From the NCBI RefSeq assembly GCF_003390865.1, contig NZ_QMEJ01000002.1:124001-188000 (forward strand): DNA of 64,000 bases. The letters run 5' to 3'. A model generated the notes under the pieces. It made no database searches. It was not told where the DNA came from and was given only the letters and a program-made list of their open reading frames with translations. The position numbers and the translations under genes are program-made. Below, piece by piece: positions 9,604 through 19,818 of this stretch. Numbering within the stretch: position 1 is the first letter of the stretch; each line of letters begins with the position of its first letter. This stretch comes from Tropicimonas sp. IMCC34011. Lineage in GTDB: Bacteria > Pseudomonadota > Alphaproteobacteria > Rhodobacterales > Rhodobacteraceae.

Positions 9604-9723
9604 GCCCGTCTCTCCCACACCTGGCCTGCTGATCGGTCACAGGGTGGGGAGAAAAGGGTTAACGCCCGGCGGTCAGGGCGCGCGGTCCGGGCGCAAAGGA
9701 GGAGGCGGGAGCACCGCCTGCGG

Positions 9724-10167
9724 TCAGCTCTCGGGCTCGCGGTAGACGCCCTGATCCTTCAGCGCATCCACGACCTCGGCCGGCATGTAGGTCTCGTCGT
9801 GGCGGGCCAGTATCTCGCTTGCCTCGAATGTGCCCGCGACGAGACGCCCGGTGCCGATCATGCCCTGCCCCTCGGCGAAAAGGTCGGGGGGAACGCCGGT
9901 GAAGGTGACCGGGACGGAGCCTGCCCCGTCCGTCACGTTGAACTGTATGGAGCCGTCGGGGAGCGAAACGAGCGTCCCCTCTTCCACCAGCCCGCCGATT
10001 CGGAACGTCTCGTCCGGACCCGGCTCTGCGGCCAGAACCTCCGAGGGCGGGCGGAAAAAGTTGATGCCGTCCTTCATCGCGACGCCGATGAGCACCGTCG
10101 CACTGGCGAGCGCGAGGACGGCGACGAGGATGATCTGGATCCGGCGTTTCTTTTTCAGGCTGCGCAT
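9724..10167 (-). CDS. ccmE: cytochrome c maturation haem chaperone CcmE
   Basis: Periplasm-facing, membrane-anchored carrier that binds haem covalently and delivers it to apocytochrome c. The 147-residue protein has one N-terminal anchor (about 9-30) and an OB-fold domain. The haem-binding His (123) sits in ARHDETYMP. It lies 27 bases downstream of argC on the same strand; the other ccm genes are not in the window. Confidence 0.94.
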   Translation of the reverse strand: MRSLKKKRRIQIILVAVLALASATVLIGVAMKDGINFFRPPSEVLAAEPGPDETFRIGGLVEEGTLVSLPDGSIQFNVTDGAGSVPVTFTGVPPDLFAEGQGMIGTGRLVAGTFEASEILARHDETYMPAEVVDALKDQGVYREPES

Positions 10168-10194
10168 CGGGCCCTCTTCAGGCGTGAGGTCAGT

Positions 10195-11223
10195 CTAGGG
10201 GAAAACGGGCGCCAGCGTGAGGCCGAGCGTTTCCTCGAGGCCGAGCATCAGGTTGGCATTCTGAAGCGCCTGGCCCGAGGAGCCCTTCGCGAGGTTGTCG
10301 AGCACGGTGTAGATCGTCGCCCGCCCATCCTTGCGCTCCTGCACGACACCGACATGAACGTGATTGGAGCCGCGGACATGATGCGTCGAGGGAACCTCGC
10401 CCATCGGCAGGACCGTAAGAAACGGCTCTTCGCGGTAGGCGGCCGTCATCGCCGCGTGGATGTCCCGCGCCTCGCCCCGGACATAGACGCTGGCGAGGAT
10501 GCCGCGGTTGCCGGGGATCAGGTGCGGCGTGAACTGGACCGAGACCTCCTGCCCCGCCGCCTTCGACAGCTCCTGGTCAAACTCGCCAAGGTGCCGATGC
10601 GCGCCGCCCACCGCATAGGGCTGCCAGCCCTCGGACAGCTCGGCGTGCAGGAGGTTCTCCTTCAGCGCGCGTCCGGCACCCGAGACGCCGCATTTCAGAT
10701 CGAGGATGATCTCGTCCGGATCGATCGCCTGGGCCATCAGGGGCGGCAGCAACGAGTAGAGCCCGGTCGCCGCGTTGCAGCCCGTTCCCGCCACCAGCCG
10801 TGCGGCCCGGATCTCCTCGCGGTAGAACTCGGTCAGCCCGTAGACGGCTTCCTTCTGCATCTCCAGCGCGCTGTGCGGCCGGCCGTACCAACGCTCGTAG
10901 GCCGCCGGATCGCGCAGGCGGAAATCGGCGGAGAGATCCACGATCTTCAGATCCCGCGGCAACTCGGAGATGACTTCCTGGCTCGTCGCATGGGGCAGCG
11001 CACAGAAGCACAGGTCGATCCCGGTGAAATCGATCTCCTCGATCCGCACCAGCCTCGGCAGATCCATGTGGCGCAGATGCGGGAAAACGGCCGCCATCTC
11101 CATCCCCGCCTTTCGCTCGGCCGAGAGCGCGGCAATCTCGATTTCCGGGTGGCCGGCGAGCAGACGCACGAGTTCGGCGCCGGTGTAGCCGGACGCTCCG
11201 AGGATGGCGACGGACTTGGTCAT
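10195..11223 (-). CDS. argC: N-acetyl-gamma-glutamyl-phosphate reductase
   Basis: NADPH-dependent third step of arginine synthesis. The 342-residue protein begins with the dinucleotide motif [14 protein letters not shown] and carries the catalytic Cys in AGTGCNAATG; the length fits type 1 ArgC. The start is ATG 11223, just after a short hairpin that separates it from murI. No other arg gene is nearby. Confidence 0.95.
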   Translation of the reverse strand: MTKSVAILGASGYTGAELVRLLAGHPEIEIAALSAERKAGMEMAAVFPHLRHMDLPRLVRIEEIDFTGIDLCFCALPHATSQEVISELPRDLKIVDLSADFRLRDPAAYERWYGRPHSALEMQKEAVYGLTEFYREEIRAARLVAGTGCNAATGLYSLLPPLMAQAIDPDEIILDLKCGVSGAGRALKENLLHAELSEGWQPYAVGGAHRHLGEFDQELSKAAGQEVSVQFTPHLIPGNRGILASVYVRGEARDIHAAMTAAYREEPFLTVLPMGEVPSTHHVRGSNHVHVGVVQERKDGRATIYTVLDNLAKGSSGQALQNANLMLGLEETLGLTLAPVFP

Positions 11224-11262
11224 GGGGCAAGGCTCCCGCGTGATCTTGGAAGGATATGTAGG

Positions 11263-11282
11263 AAGCGGGGGCGCACCCCCGC
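11263..11282 (-). terminator. possible weak terminator between murI and argC
   Basis: GCGGGGG / CCCCCGC stem with a four-base loop, seven bases after the murI stop. On the minus strand it is followed by CTTCCT rather than a T run, so it may only slow or process the transcript. Confidence 0.35.
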
Positions 11283-11288
11283 AATCGG

Positions 11289-12104
11289 TCAGAACGCCGC
11301 GTCGAACGCGATCGGGCGGCGCAGGAACTGGGTCGCGCGGGAGGAGACACGGGACGGATCGCCCGTCGTCAGGAACGCGCTCTCCTGCCCCGGCCCGATC
11401 ATCTCGGGTCGACGCGCGAGGTAGTCCTTGAGGCTCGCCGCCACGAGGTCGGGCTGGGAATAGACCGCGACGTCCGGCCCCAGCGCCTCGGCGAAGGTCT
11501 GCTCCACCAGCGGATAATGCGTGCAGCCGAGAACCGCGGCGCCGGGCTTCGGCATTTTGCGCTTCAGGGCGTCGACATGGGAGCGCACGAGCGCCTCGGC
11601 GAGGATCATGTCCCCCTCCTCGATCGCGTCCACCACGCCGCCGCAGGCCTGCGCCTCGACATCGACGCCGATGGCGCGGAAGGCGAGCTCCCGCTGGAAG
11701 GCCCGGGACGCGACGGTGGCGGGCGTGGCGAAGAGCGCGACATGGTTCACGCCGACCTCGCGCGGTGGCGAATTGTCCCCCCATTGCCGCTCGGTCAGGG
11801 CCTCGATCAGCGGCACGAAGACGCCGAGGACGCGCTTGCCCTCCGGAACCCAACTTTCCTGCATCCGCCGCAGGCCGGCGGCGGAGGCGGTGTTGCAGGC
11901 GAGGATGACAAGGTCGCATCCGGCGTCGAACAGGCGCTCCACACCCCGGCAGGTAAGCGCGAAGATATCGTCCGCGTCGCGCGTGCCGTAGGGCGCATTC
12001 GCATTGTCGCCGAGATAGACCACCGGCAGATCCGGCATCGCCCGTGTCACGGCGCCCAGAACCGTCAGCCCGCCAAGGCCGCTATCGAAGATACCGACGG
12101 CCAT
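11289..12104 (-). CDS. murI: glutamate racemase
   Basis: Makes D-glutamate for peptidoglycan. The 271-residue protein has both catalytic Cys motifs, ACNTASA and GCTHYPL, and the N-terminal [16 protein letters not shown] 12104 is preceded by GAGGAG; upstream in-frame codons would add an unrelated Arg/Gly-rich stretch. It is followed by argC on the same strand. Confidence 0.95.
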   Translation of the reverse strand: MAVGIFDSGLGGLTVLGAVTRAMPDLPVVYLGDNANAPYGTRDADDIFALTCRGVERLFDAGCDLVILACNTASAAGLRRMQESWVPEGKRVLGVFVPLIEALTERQWGDNSPPREVGVNHVALFATPATVASRAFQRELAFRAIGVDVEAQACGGVVDAIEEGDMILAEALVRSHVDALKRKMPKPGAAVLGCTHYPLVEQTFAEALGPDVAVYSQPDLVAASLKDYLARRPEMIGPGQESAFLTTGDPSRVSSRATQFLRRPIAFDAAF

Positions 12105-12220
12105 GTTTTGCTCTCCTCGTCCCTGCCGGGCGCTCCCGAACGGCGCCCGACGCTGCGCCTCCGCGCATAGGCCCGGCGCGCCGGAAAGTCCATCCGGCAC
12201 CGCCACAGGGTCTCAGGACC

Positions 12221-13579
12221 TCAGGGGCAGAAGAGGTCGTTGGTCAGGGCGAAGATCATGAGCGCCAGCATCAGCGCCATACCGCCCGCCATCAGGATCC
12301 GAAGCGCCCGGTCACTGGGGGGGCGGCGCGCCACGGCCTCGTAGGCGTAGAACACCAGATGGCCGCCATCGAGAACGGGAATCGGGAAGAGGTTCAGAAG
12401 GCCCACGGCGGTGGAGAGGACCGCGATGAACCAGATGAACGTGCTCGGCCCCTGGCTCGCCGCGGCGCCGCTGGTTTCCGCGATCCCGAGCGGACCGCGC
12501 AGGTTGCACGAGGAAATCGCGCCGGTGACCATGTGCCACAGACCGGAAAGGGAGGACCGGACGATGAAGAGCGTCTGCTCGGCGCCCTGCCCGATGGCGG
12601 TGAACGGGCTCGGCGTCACGGTCACGGGCTCGAAGGCGAGACTTCCGGTCAGCCCCAGAAGCCAGCGCGTCTCGAACCCGCCGCCCGTCACGGGCATGTC
12701 CACGGAGCGCGGCGCGAGGGCCGCCGTGAAGGTCTCGCCGGCACGCCAGATCCCGAGGTCCAGCTCTGCGCCTTTGCTCACCGTCACGATCTTCTGCAGA
12801 TCCCGGAAGGAGGAAATCGGCGTGCCGTCGGCGGAGACGATCACGTCTCCCGGCTTCAGCCCCGCATCCCAGGCCGCCGATTGTGGCTGCACGGTGGAGA
12901 CGACGGGCGGGAACGGAAACGGGCCCTCGACCTCGGTCTCCGCGCCGTTCCGGCGCACGGTGTAAGGCGTTGTCGCACCATCGGTATCCAGCTGAGCCGC
13001 AACCTCGTAGATCCCTCCAAGGGTGGAGACGTCCCGGCCGCCGACGGACAGGATCTCGTCACCGGCCTCCAGACCCTGCACCTCTGCCGGAAGCGGGACC
13101 AACGCGCGGATCGTCGCCGGTTCACGCGGCGTGCCCTGGTAGAGGATCACCGCGGCGAAGACGAGGATCGACAGGATGAAGTTGAAGACCGGCCCGGCAG
13201 CGACGGTCGCGGCGCGGGCCCAGAGCGGCGCGCCGTGCATCGTGCTGCGCATCTCCTGCCGCAGAAGTTTCTCGTTCGTGCCTCCGGGCGCGGTCTCCGG
13301 CGCTCGCGTCACGGAGGCCGGGTCCGCGTCCCCCTTGAACTTGACGTAGCCGCCGAAGGGCAGCGCGGCGATCTGCCAATACGTGCCGCGCCTGTCCGTC
13401 CGGCCGAAGAGCACGGGCCCGAAACCGATCGAGAAGACGTCCGCCTTAATCCCGCTCCAACGGCCGACGATGTAGTGACCGAACTCGTGGACGAAGACGA
13501 TGATCGACAGCGCCAGCACGAAGGCGATGGCCGTCCATACGAGGCCACCGAATGACGGCAGGAGGGCGGTCAGGTCCAT
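12221..13579 (-). CDS. rseP: site-2 intramembrane metalloprotease RseP
   Basis: Cleaves membrane-bound substrates such as anti-sigma factors. The 452-residue protein has the zinc motif HEFGH (31-35) in the first membrane helix, a central PDZ region (about 160-310, with DEILSVGGRDV and GDVIVSADGTP), and the second active-site motif PVLDGGH in a C-terminal helix. It is the last gene of a pyrH-frr-uppS-cdsA-dxr-rseP run and starts ten bases after the dxr stop. Confidence 0.94.
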   Translation of the reverse strand: MDLTALLPSFGGLVWTAIAFVLALSIIVFVHEFGHYIVGRWSGIKADVFSIGFGPVLFGRTDRRGTYWQIAALPFGGYVKFKGDADPASVTRAPETAPGGTNEKLLRQEMRSTMHGAPLWARAATVAAGPVFNFILSILVFAAVILYQGTPREPATIRALVPLPAEVQGLEAGDEILSVGGRDVSTLGGIYEVAAQLDTDGATTPYTVRRNGAETEVEGPFPFPPVVSTVQPQSAAWDAGLKPGDVIVSADGTPISSFRDLQKIVTVSKGAELDLGIWRAGETFTAALAPRSVDMPVTGGGFETRWLLGLTGSLAFEPVTVTPSPFTAIGQGAEQTLFIVRSSLSGLWHMVTGAISSCNLRGPLGIAETSGAAASQGPSTFIWFIAVLSTAVGLLNLFPIPVLDGGHLVFYAYEAVARRPPSDRALRILMAGGMALMLALMIFALTNDLFCP

Positions 13580-13589
13580 GAAACTTTCC

Positions 13590-14768
13590 TCAGACGGTCT
13601 GGCTCAGGCGCGTTGCGGCGCCCCGGGCTCTGGCACGGGCGGCGGCGTCGGTGTCGAGGACGTCGCCGAGGGAAACCTCTCCCCGGCGGCTGGTTTCGCC
13701 GCTGGCGTCCATCTCGTCCAGCACCGTCTCGACAATGTGAGCCATGTCGGTGAACCGGACCTGCCGTGCGAGAAACGCGTCGAGCGCGGCTTCCTTGGCC
13801 GCGTTGAACGCCGCCCCCGTGAGCCCGCCGCGCGCCATGACGTCGCGGGCAAGACGCAGCGCGGGCCAGCGCGTCTCGTCCGGCGGGCGAAACGACAGCT
13901 GGCCGATCTTCGCAAGATCGAGCCGCTCCACGGGCAGCGTCCGGCGGTCCGGCCAGTCGAGCGCATGGCCGATGGCATGGCGCATGTCCGGCGGCCCGAG
14001 ATGCGCCATCACCCCGCCGTCGACGAACCCGACGAGGGCGTGAACGATGCTCTCGTGATGGATCAGCACCTCAATGCGCTCCGGTGCAAATCCAAAAAAC
14101 TCTTTCGCTTCTATGACTTCCAGGGCCTTGTTGAACATGGACGCACTGTCCACCGTGATCCGGTTTCCCATCGCCCAGTTCGGATGCCGCCCGGCCTCCT
14201 CCGGCGTCGCCTCGGCCAGTCGCTCCAGCGGCCAGTCCCTGAGCGCGCCGCCGGAGGCCGTGATGATGACCCGCTCGACGGCGGCGGGATCCTCGCCCCG
14301 GAGCGCCTGGAAGATCGCCGAATGCTCGCTGTCGACCGGCAGGATGGTGGCGCCCGATGCCGCAGCGCGGGAGAGGACCAGGGGGCCGGCGGCGACGAGC
14401 GTTTCCTTGTTGGCAAGTGCCAGCGAGGTTCCCGCCTCGATCGCGGCGAGGCCCGGCGCGAGGCCAGCGGCCCCGACGATGGCGGACATCACCCAATCGG
14501 CCGGGCGCGCCGCAGCCTCCGCGATGGCCTCCGCCCCTGCCGCGGCTTCGATCCCCGCCGGGAGTGCGTCCTTCAGCTGGCCGAGGAGGTCAGGCTCCGA
14601 GGTGACAGCGATGGCCGCGCCCGTCTCCGCCGCCTGGCGGGCCAGAAGCTCGACGTTCCGCCCGCCCGTCAGCGCGACGACGTCATACTCTTCCGGCCGC
14701 CCCGCGATGAGCGAGAGGGTCGATTGGCCGATCGAACCGGTGGAGCCCAGAATGCTGACGCGCTTCAC
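13590..14768 (-). CDS. dxr: 1-deoxy-D-xylulose 5-phosphate reductoisomerase
   Basis: Second step of the MEP isoprenoid pathway, converting DXP to MEP with NADPH. The 392-residue protein starts with the Rossmann motif ILGSTGSIGQST (6-17) and has the metal/substrate blocks (LPVDSEHSAIFQ and TVDSASMFNKALE). It uses a GTG start whose GTGA overlaps the cdsA stop. ispG, a later enzyme of the same pathway, lies elsewhere in the window. Confidence 0.95.
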   Translation of the reverse strand: MKRVSILGSTGSIGQSTLSLIAGRPEEYDVVALTGGRNVELLARQAAETGAAIAVTSEPDLLGQLKDALPAGIEAAAGAEAIAEAAARPADWVMSAIVGAAGLAPGLAAIEAGTSLALANKETLVAAGPLVLSRAAASGATILPVDSEHSAIFQALRGEDPAAVERVIITASGGALRDWPLERLAEATPEEAGRHPNWAMGNRITVDSASMFNKALEVIEAKEFFGFAPERIEVLIHHESIVHALVGFVDGGVMAHLGPPDMRHAIGHALDWPDRRTLPVERLDLAKIGQLSFRPPDETRWPALRLARDVMARGGLTGAAFNAAKEAALDAFLARQVRFTDMAHIVETVLDEMDASGETSRRGEVSLGDVLDTDAAARARARGAATRLSQTV

Positions 14769-15571
14769 AGATCGACTCGGGGAATGTCCACGAAGAGGGC
14801 GATCACCAGCAGGAAGAGGGAGGCGCCCAAAAGCCCGTCAAAACGGTCGAAGAGGCCGCCATGGCCGGGAATCAGGGCCGAGCTGTCCTTCACCCCCATG
14901 CGCCGCTTGAGCGCGCTTTCGGCGATATCGCCCATCTGGCTGGCCAGTGAGAGCAGCATGGACACCCAGACAAGGCCCCACCCGGCATCGGTGAAGACGA
15001 GGAAGAGCGCACCGACGAGCCCCGCTCCGATCCAGCCAGCTGCCGTGCCCGACCATGTCTTCTTGGGGCTGACACGCGGCCAGAATTTCGGCCCGCCGAT
15101 GGACTTCCCGGCGAAGTAGCCGAGCACGTCGGTCGCGATGACCACCAGGATCAGCCAGTAAAGCCAGATGCCGCCATACTCGTCGCGGAAGCTGACGAGG
15201 CCCCACCCCGCCGCGACGATCATCACCGCAAAGCAGAAGAAGGTCAGCCGCTCGCGAGACATGGCGAACGTGCCGAGGATCGCGGGCAGGAAGATCAGGA
15301 GGAGGAACCACTGCTCCTGCGTCCCGAGAAGGCCCGACAGGATGCTGGCGGTGCCGGCGGCGAGCATCATCGAGAAGACGATCGACTCGGGCCGGATCAT
15401 CCGCGCCAGTTCCCACATCAGGATCGCCGTCACGAAGACGGTGAGCATCTGAAACCAGACGCCGCCGAAATGAACGGCAAAGATACCGATCACCACCATC
15501 GCCGCGGAGGAGGCGGCCCGGTCCCGCAGATCGTTCCAGCGCGACGTCGTTGCAGCACTCGGATCAGGCAC
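14765..15571 (-). CDS. cdsA: phosphatidate cytidylyltransferase (CDP-diacylglycerol synthase)
   Basis: Membrane enzyme that makes CDP-diacylglycerol for phospholipid synthesis. The 268-residue, multi-helix protein ends with the family signature ALKRRMGVKDSSALIPGHGG followed by LFDRFD. The GTG start overlaps the uppS stop by eight bases and the 3' end overlaps dxr, so translation of uppS-cdsA-dxr is coupled. Confidence 0.95.
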   Translation of the reverse strand: MPDPSAATTSRWNDLRDRAASSAAMVVIGIFAVHFGGVWFQMLTVFVTAILMWELARMIRPESIVFSMMLAAGTASILSGLLGTQEQWFLLLIFLPAILGTFAMSRERLTFFCFAVMIVAAGWGLVSFRDEYGGIWLYWLILVVIATDVLGYFAGKSIGGPKFWPRVSPKKTWSGTAAGWIGAGLVGALFLVFTDAGWGLVWVSMLLSLASQMGDIAESALKRRMGVKDSSALIPGHGGLFDRFDGLLGASLFLLVIALFVDIPRVDL

Positions 15572-16289
15572 GAACGGCTCCGAAGCGACGTTCGCGCGAG
15601 CCGTATCCTGCGAGCACGGACCCGAAGCAGTCAGCGGTGAAATCGGGCCAGAGCGTGTCGACGAACTCGTATTCGGCGTAGGCGCTCTGCCAGAGAAGGA
15701 AGTTAGAAATGCGGGCCTCTCCGCTTGTTCGGATCACCAGGTCAGGATCCGGCAGAAGCCACGTATCGAGGAAGCGCGCGAGCGTCTCGGCTCCGACATC
15801 CTCCGGCTTCAGCCGTCCCGCCGCGACCTCGTGGGCGAGGCGCTGCGTCGCCCGCGTGACCTCGTCCCGACCGCCGTAGTTCAGCGCGATGGTGAGGTGC
15901 ACCCGGTCGTTCGACTTGGTGAGGGTTTCCAGATCGTCCATCAGCTTGACCAGCTTGGCATCGAGCTTCACCCGGTCGCCGATGAACCGCACGCGGACGC
16001 CCTTGTTCAGGAGCCGCGTCGCCTCCTTGGTGATGTACCGGCGGAACAGCGTCATGAGGCCGGAGACTTCGGCCTGGGTGCGCTTCCAGTTCTCGGTGGA
16101 GAAGGCGAAGATCGTCAGATAGCGGACGCCGAAATCGGGGCAGGCCTCGACGATCTCACTGACACGGCGCGCGCCGGCCTGATGGCCGAAGATGCGCGGA
16201 CGGCCGCGGGACGTCGCCCAGCGGCCGTTGCCGTCCATGATGATGGCGACATGCTCGGGTACGATCTGGAATCTCTCCTTGCCGGACAT
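15564..16289 (-). CDS. uppS: undecaprenyl diphosphate synthase
   Basis: cis-Prenyltransferase making the C55 lipid carrier for cell-wall synthesis. The 241-residue protein has the conserved blocks HVAIIMDGNGRWA, FAFSTENWKR and DLVIRTSGEARISNFLLWQ. ATG 16289 is preceded by AGGAGA with a six-base spacer; in-frame codons upstream are not conserved. Confidence 0.96.
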   Translation of the reverse strand: MSGKERFQIVPEHVAIIMDGNGRWATSRGRPRIFGHQAGARRVSEIVEACPDFGVRYLTIFAFSTENWKRTQAEVSGLMTLFRRYITKEATRLLNKGVRVRFIGDRVKLDAKLVKLMDDLETLTKSNDRVHLTIALNYGGRDEVTRATQRLAHEVAAGRLKPEDVGAETLARFLDTWLLPDPDLVIRTSGEARISNFLLWQSAYAEYEFVDTLWPDFTADCFGSVLAGYGSRERRFGAVRA

Positions 16290-16342
16290 GACCGGTCTCC
16301 TCCCCTGCGCACGCCTGCCAGGCGGCACGGTCCGCTACAGTC

Positions 16343-16909
16343 TCAGACCTGCATGATCTCCGCCTGCTTGTGCTCCAGCGCGGCGTCGACGGCGGCGATG
16401 CCCTTGTCGGTGGCCGCCTGGATCTCGTCCGTCCAGATCTTCTGGTCGTCCTCGGGCATACCGTTGGACTTTGCCTTTTTCAGGGCGTCCATCCCGTCCC
16501 GGCGCACGTTGCGTACCGCGACGCGGGCATGCTCGGCATATTGCGAGGCGACCTTCGTGAGTTCCCTCCGGCGCTCCTCGTTCAGCTCCGGAATGGGCAG
16601 GCGGATAATCGTTCCGTCGACCACCGGGTTGATTCCGAGACCGCTCTCGCGGATCGCCTTCTCCGCCTTGGACACCAGCGACTTGTCCCAGATGTTGATC
16701 GCGATCATCCGCGACTCGGGCACGTTCACCGTGCCGATCTGGTTGATCGGGGTGGATGTGCCGTAGGCATCCACCATCACCGGCTCCACCATCGAGGCGG
16801 AGGCGCGTCCGGTCCTGAGAGACAGAAATTCGTGCTTCAGCGCTGTCAGCGCGCCCTCCATCCGGCGCTGGATGTCGCCCATGTCGGGTTCTTCGTACTC
16901 CGCTGCCAT
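16343..16909 (-). CDS. frr: ribosome recycling factor
   Basis: Splits post-termination ribosomes with EF-G. The 188-residue protein is the expected length, with the RRF blocks [14 protein letters not shown] and [20 protein letters not shown] 16909 has GAGGA upstream; the frame extends further but without conserved residues. It follows pyrH, the usual order. Confidence 0.96.
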   Translation of the reverse strand: MAAEYEEPDMGDIQRRMEGALTALKHEFLSLRTGRASASMVEPVMVDAYGTSTPINQIGTVNVPESRMIAINIWDKSLVSKAEKAIRESGLGINPVVDGTIIRLPIPELNEERRRELTKVASQYAEHARVAVRNVRRDGMDALKKAKSNGMPEDDQKIWTDEIQAATDKGIAAVDAALEHKQAEIMQV

Positions 16910-17036
16910 ATGACCGTCGTCCTCGCAAACATGCTGTCTTGTGCGCGGAGGTTCTACCGGGAGCACGCACGGTTGTATAGGTCCGCAAGCCTTAAGGGAG
17001 GATTAACCGAAGACGGATCCGACCCGGCGCGCCGCC

Positions 17037-17774
17037 TCAGCCCTTCACGGTGGTATAGGTGCCCTGCCCTGCGAGGATCCCGCGGAAACCGCCCGGCTCG
17101 TCGAGGCTGAAGACGATGATCGGCAGATCGTTGTCACGCGCGAGCGCGATGGCGGAGGCGTCCATCACCTTGAGGTGCTTGGCGAGGCAATCGTCGTAGC
17201 TCACCGTCTCGTAGCGCTTGGCATCGGGGTTCAGCATCGGATCGCTGTCATAGACGCCGTCGACCTTGGTGCCCTTGAAGATCGCCTCGCAGGCCATCTC
17301 GTTGGCACGAAGCGTGGCCGCCGTGTCGGTCGTGAAGTAGGGGTTCCCGGTGCCGGCGGCGAAGATGCAGACTCGCTTCTTCTCGAGGTGACGCACGGCG
17401 CGGCGGCGAAGATACGGCTCGCAGACCTGGTCCATCGGAATCGCCGAGATGACGCGGGTGAAGACGCCGAGCTCCTCGAGCGCGGATTGCATCGCCAGCG
17501 CGTTCATCACCGTCGCGAGCATGCCCATGTAGTCGGCCGTGGTGCGTTCCATCCCCTGGGCGGAGCCCTGGAGGCCGCGGAAGATGTTTCCGCCGCCGAT
17601 CACCATGCAGATCTCGACGCCCATGTCGTGGACGGACTTCACCTCGGCGGCGATGCGCTGCACTGTCGGCGGATGCAGGCCGTAGCCCTGGTCGCCCATC
17701 AGCGCCTCGCCCGAGATCTTCAGAAGAACACGGGAGTAGGAGGGTTTCGCCGGAGTTTCGCCACTGACCTGCAT
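17037..17774 (-). CDS. pyrH: uridylate kinase
   Basis: Bacterial hexameric UMP kinase of the amino-acid-kinase fold, 245 residues. Diagnostic blocks are [23 protein letters not shown] and [21 protein letters not shown]. It leads the pyrH-frr-uppS-cdsA-dxr-rseP minus-strand run and is divergent from miaA, so the 66-base gap probably holds promoters for both. Confidence 0.96.
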   Translation of the reverse strand: MQVSGETPAKPSYSRVLLKISGEALMGDQGYGLHPPTVQRIAAEVKSVHDMGVEICMVIGGGNIFRGLQGSAQGMERTTADYMGMLATVMNALAMQSALEELGVFTRVISAIPMDQVCEPYLRRRAVRHLEKKRVCIFAAGTGNPYFTTDTAATLRANEMACEAIFKGTKVDGVYDSDPMLNPDAKRYETVSYDDCLAKHLKVMDASAIALARDNDLPIIVFSLDEPGGFRGILAGQGTYTTVKG

Positions 17775-17840
17775 GAAATATCCCTCGCTCTGCCGCGATG
17801 GCCCTTGAACACCGAAAGCTCCGCCGCTTCAACCGCTCAG

Positions 17841-18731
17841 ATGATTGACGCTGCCCTCCTTGATGCGCTTGCCGCCCTCCCCCCGGATCGTCCCGTCCTG
17901 ATTGCGGGGCCGACGGCGAGCGGAAAGTCCGCCCTCGCGCTGCGGATCGCGGAAGAGGCGGGCGGCGTCATCGTCAATGCCGATGCGCTGCAGGTCTACG
18001 CCCACTGGAGCGTCCTGACGGCGCGGCCGGGCCCTCGCGACCTCGCCCGCGCACCGCATGCGCTTTACGGACATGTGGCGCGGGAGGCGCCCTATTCGGC
18101 GGGGCACTGGCTGCGGGAGGCGGAGGACGTCCTCCGCGGCGGCGTGCGGCCGATCTTCACCGGGGGGACGGGGCTTTACTTCATGGCACTCACGGAGGGG
18201 CTGGCGCCCGTGCCGGACGTGCCGGCGGAGGTCCGGGCGGAGGCGGACGGACTGTCGCTCGCCGAACTGTCGGAGGGACTCGATGAGCCGACCCGTGCGA
18301 GGACCGACATGGCCAACCGCGCGCGGGTGCAACGGGCCTGGGAGGTGCTCCGCGCGACGGGGCGCGGCCTTGCGGCATGGCAGGCGGAGCAGCCGGCCCC
18401 ACCCCTGCCGCCCGGCGAGGCGCTGAGGATCGTGGTGGACGCTCCGACAGACTGGCTGAACCCGCGCCTCGCGCGGCGCTTCGATGCGATGCTGGAAGGC
18501 GGGGCGCTCGAGGAGGCGCGCGCCAATCTAAGCCGCTACGACCCGGCCCGCCCCGGGGACCGGGCCATCGGTGCGCCGGAGCTCGTCTCCCACCTGCGCG
18601 GCGAGATCACGCTCGAGACCGCGCGGGACCGCGCCGTCATCGCCACCCGGCAATATGCCAAGCGCCAGCGGACGTGGTTCCGCCGCCGCATGGGCGACTG
18701 GCTGGCCGTGCGGGGCGCCGATCTGCCTTGA
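17841..18731 (+). CDS. miaA: tRNA dimethylallyltransferase
   Basis: Adds a dimethylallyl group to A37 of tRNAs reading UNN codons. The 296-residue protein has the P-loop [15 protein letters not shown] near the N terminus, the NADALQVYA block, the [11 protein letters not shown] block and the C-terminal [15 protein letters not shown] motif. ATG 17841 is the first start before the P-loop at the normal distance. It is convergent with oxyR, with only 25 bases between them and no clear terminator. Confidence 0.95.
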   Translation: MIDAALLDALAALPPDRPVLIAGPTASGKSALALRIAEEAGGVIVNADALQVYAHWSVLTARPGPRDLARAPHALYGHVAREAPYSAGHWLREAEDVLRGGVRPIFTGGTGLYFMALTEGLAPVPDVPAEVRAEADGLSLAELSEGLDEPTRARTDMANRARVQRAWEVLRATGRGLAAWQAEQPAPPLPPGEALRIVVDAPTDWLNPRLARRFDAMLEGGALEEARANLSRYDPARPGDRAIGAPELVSHLRGEITLETARDRAVIATRQYAKRQRTWFRRRMGDWLAVRGADLP

Positions 18732-18756
18732 GCGGCGGCGGGAAACCCCGGACAGA

Positions 18757-19701
18757 TCAGGCCGGAACGGCGGCTCTCGCACGGGCAATCAGGGTCTCGC
18801 CGGCCTTTGCGAAGAGAGAGGCCAGCGCCTCGAACCAGTCCGTCTCCCCCTCCTGTCCGGCCCGCCGCACCAGCGCGAGCGTGCGAGCGGGCTCCGGCGC
18901 GGCGAAGCGATGGAGGGCCATGTCCGGGGCGGACGCGGTCTCGGACGGCACCGCGATCTCGGGCAGCAGCGTCAAACCGAACCCCTGGGCGACAAGGCCG
19001 CAGAGCGTTGCGAGGGAGGACGCCCCGAGATCCACCCGCCTCCGCCCCGGATCGAGACCGCAGGCGGCGATCGCCTGGTCGGCAAGGCAATGCCCCTCGT
19101 CAAGAAGGAGAAGCTGCTCGGGATCGAGCTCGGAGGGCTTCGGCGTCACCGCTCCCCCCTCCCCGGCAAGCCCCTCGATCCGGGCACGGCTGCCGGCAAG
19201 CAGGAAGCGGTCCTCGAAGAGCGGCCGCACGGCAAGATCGGCTCCGGAGGCAGGCAGGGCCACCAGCGCCGCATCCAGCCGCCCCTTGTCGAGACTGTCG
19301 AAGAGCACGTTCGTCTGCGCCTCGCGCACGCGGATGTCGAGCGTCAGGTCCGACGCGCGCAGCCGCGTCAGCGCGACGGGCAGGATATAGGGCGCGACCG
19401 TCGGGATGACGCCGATGTTGAGCTGACCCGAAAGCCCCTGCCCCCGCCGCGGCAGCGCCTCGATCTCCGCCATCTCCGCCAAAACCCGGCGCGCCCGGGA
19501 CAGGACCTCCCGCCCCAGCCGCGTCAGCTTCAGGCCGCCCGGCATGCGCTCCACCAGCTTGCCGCCGAGCGCCGCCTCGAGATCCCTGATCTGCATCGAG
19601 AGCGCGGGCTGGCTGATGCTGACGGCGCGCGCCGCCGCGCCGAAGCTGCCCTCATCGGCAAGGGCTGCGAAGTAGAGAAGATGTCTGGCCGTGATCCGCA
19701 T
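18757..19701 (-). CDS. oxyR: hydrogen peroxide-sensing LysR-type regulator OxyR
   Basis: A 314-residue LysR-family activator: winged helix-turn-helix (1-60) and a substrate-binding-type sensor domain. The peroxide switch is recognisable: C205 in DEGHCLADQA and C214 in IAACGL, the same nine-residue spacing as Cys199/Cys208 of E. coli OxyR. It is transcribed divergently from the catalase gene, the classic arrangement. ATG 19701 gives the standard N terminus (MRITARHLLYFAALADEGSF); ATGs at 19707 and 19713 are alternatives and would overlap the operator. Confidence 0.93.
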   Translation of the reverse strand: MRITARHLLYFAALADEGSFGAAARAVSISQPALSMQIRDLEAALGGKLVERMPGGLKLTRLGREVLSRARRVLAEMAEIEALPRRGQGLSGQLNIGVIPTVAPYILPVALTRLRASDLTLDIRVREAQTNVLFDSLDKGRLDAALVALPASGADLAVRPLFEDRFLLAGSRARIEGLAGEGGAVTPKPSELDPEQLLLLDEGHCLADQAIAACGLDPGRRRVDLGASSLATLCGLVAQGFGLTLLPEIAVPSETASAPDMALHRFAAPEPARTLALVRRAGQEGETDWFEALASLFAKAGETLIARARAAVPA

Positions 19702-19710
19702 GAGCATGCA

Positions 19711-19727
19711 CATAAGCGGCACTTATG
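19711..19727. promoter_or_regulatory. probable OxyR operator between oxyR and katA
   Basis: Perfect palindrome CATAAG-CGGCA-CTTATG. It contains ATAA-N7-TTAT, close to the OxyR half-operator ATAG-N7-CTAT, and fits the T-N11-A LysR rule. It lies directly in front of the oxyR start and 92 bases before the catalase start, suited to autoregulation plus activation. A second half-site in phase is not obvious. Confidence 0.65.
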
Positions 19728-19818
19728 TTTCTGCAAAGCGTTTCCGATTTTCTTTTATCGGGCGGCACCACACATCGTTCAGGCAAGACACATTCACATC
19801 TAGCCAGGGAGATCCGGC

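Noticed and set aside
9656-9665. TTAACC half-site upstream of the endolysin as a CtrA box
   Set aside because: Only one half of the TTAA-N7-TTAA motif is present.
9019-11424. An 801-codon plus-strand frame opposite endolysin, ccmE and argC
   Set aside because: Crosses three confidently assigned genes and their gaps, with no motif or ribosome site.
10195-11919. An extended argC frame of 574 codons
   Set aside because: The first 231 codons only reflect murI in another frame; conserved ArgC sequence begins at ATG 11223.
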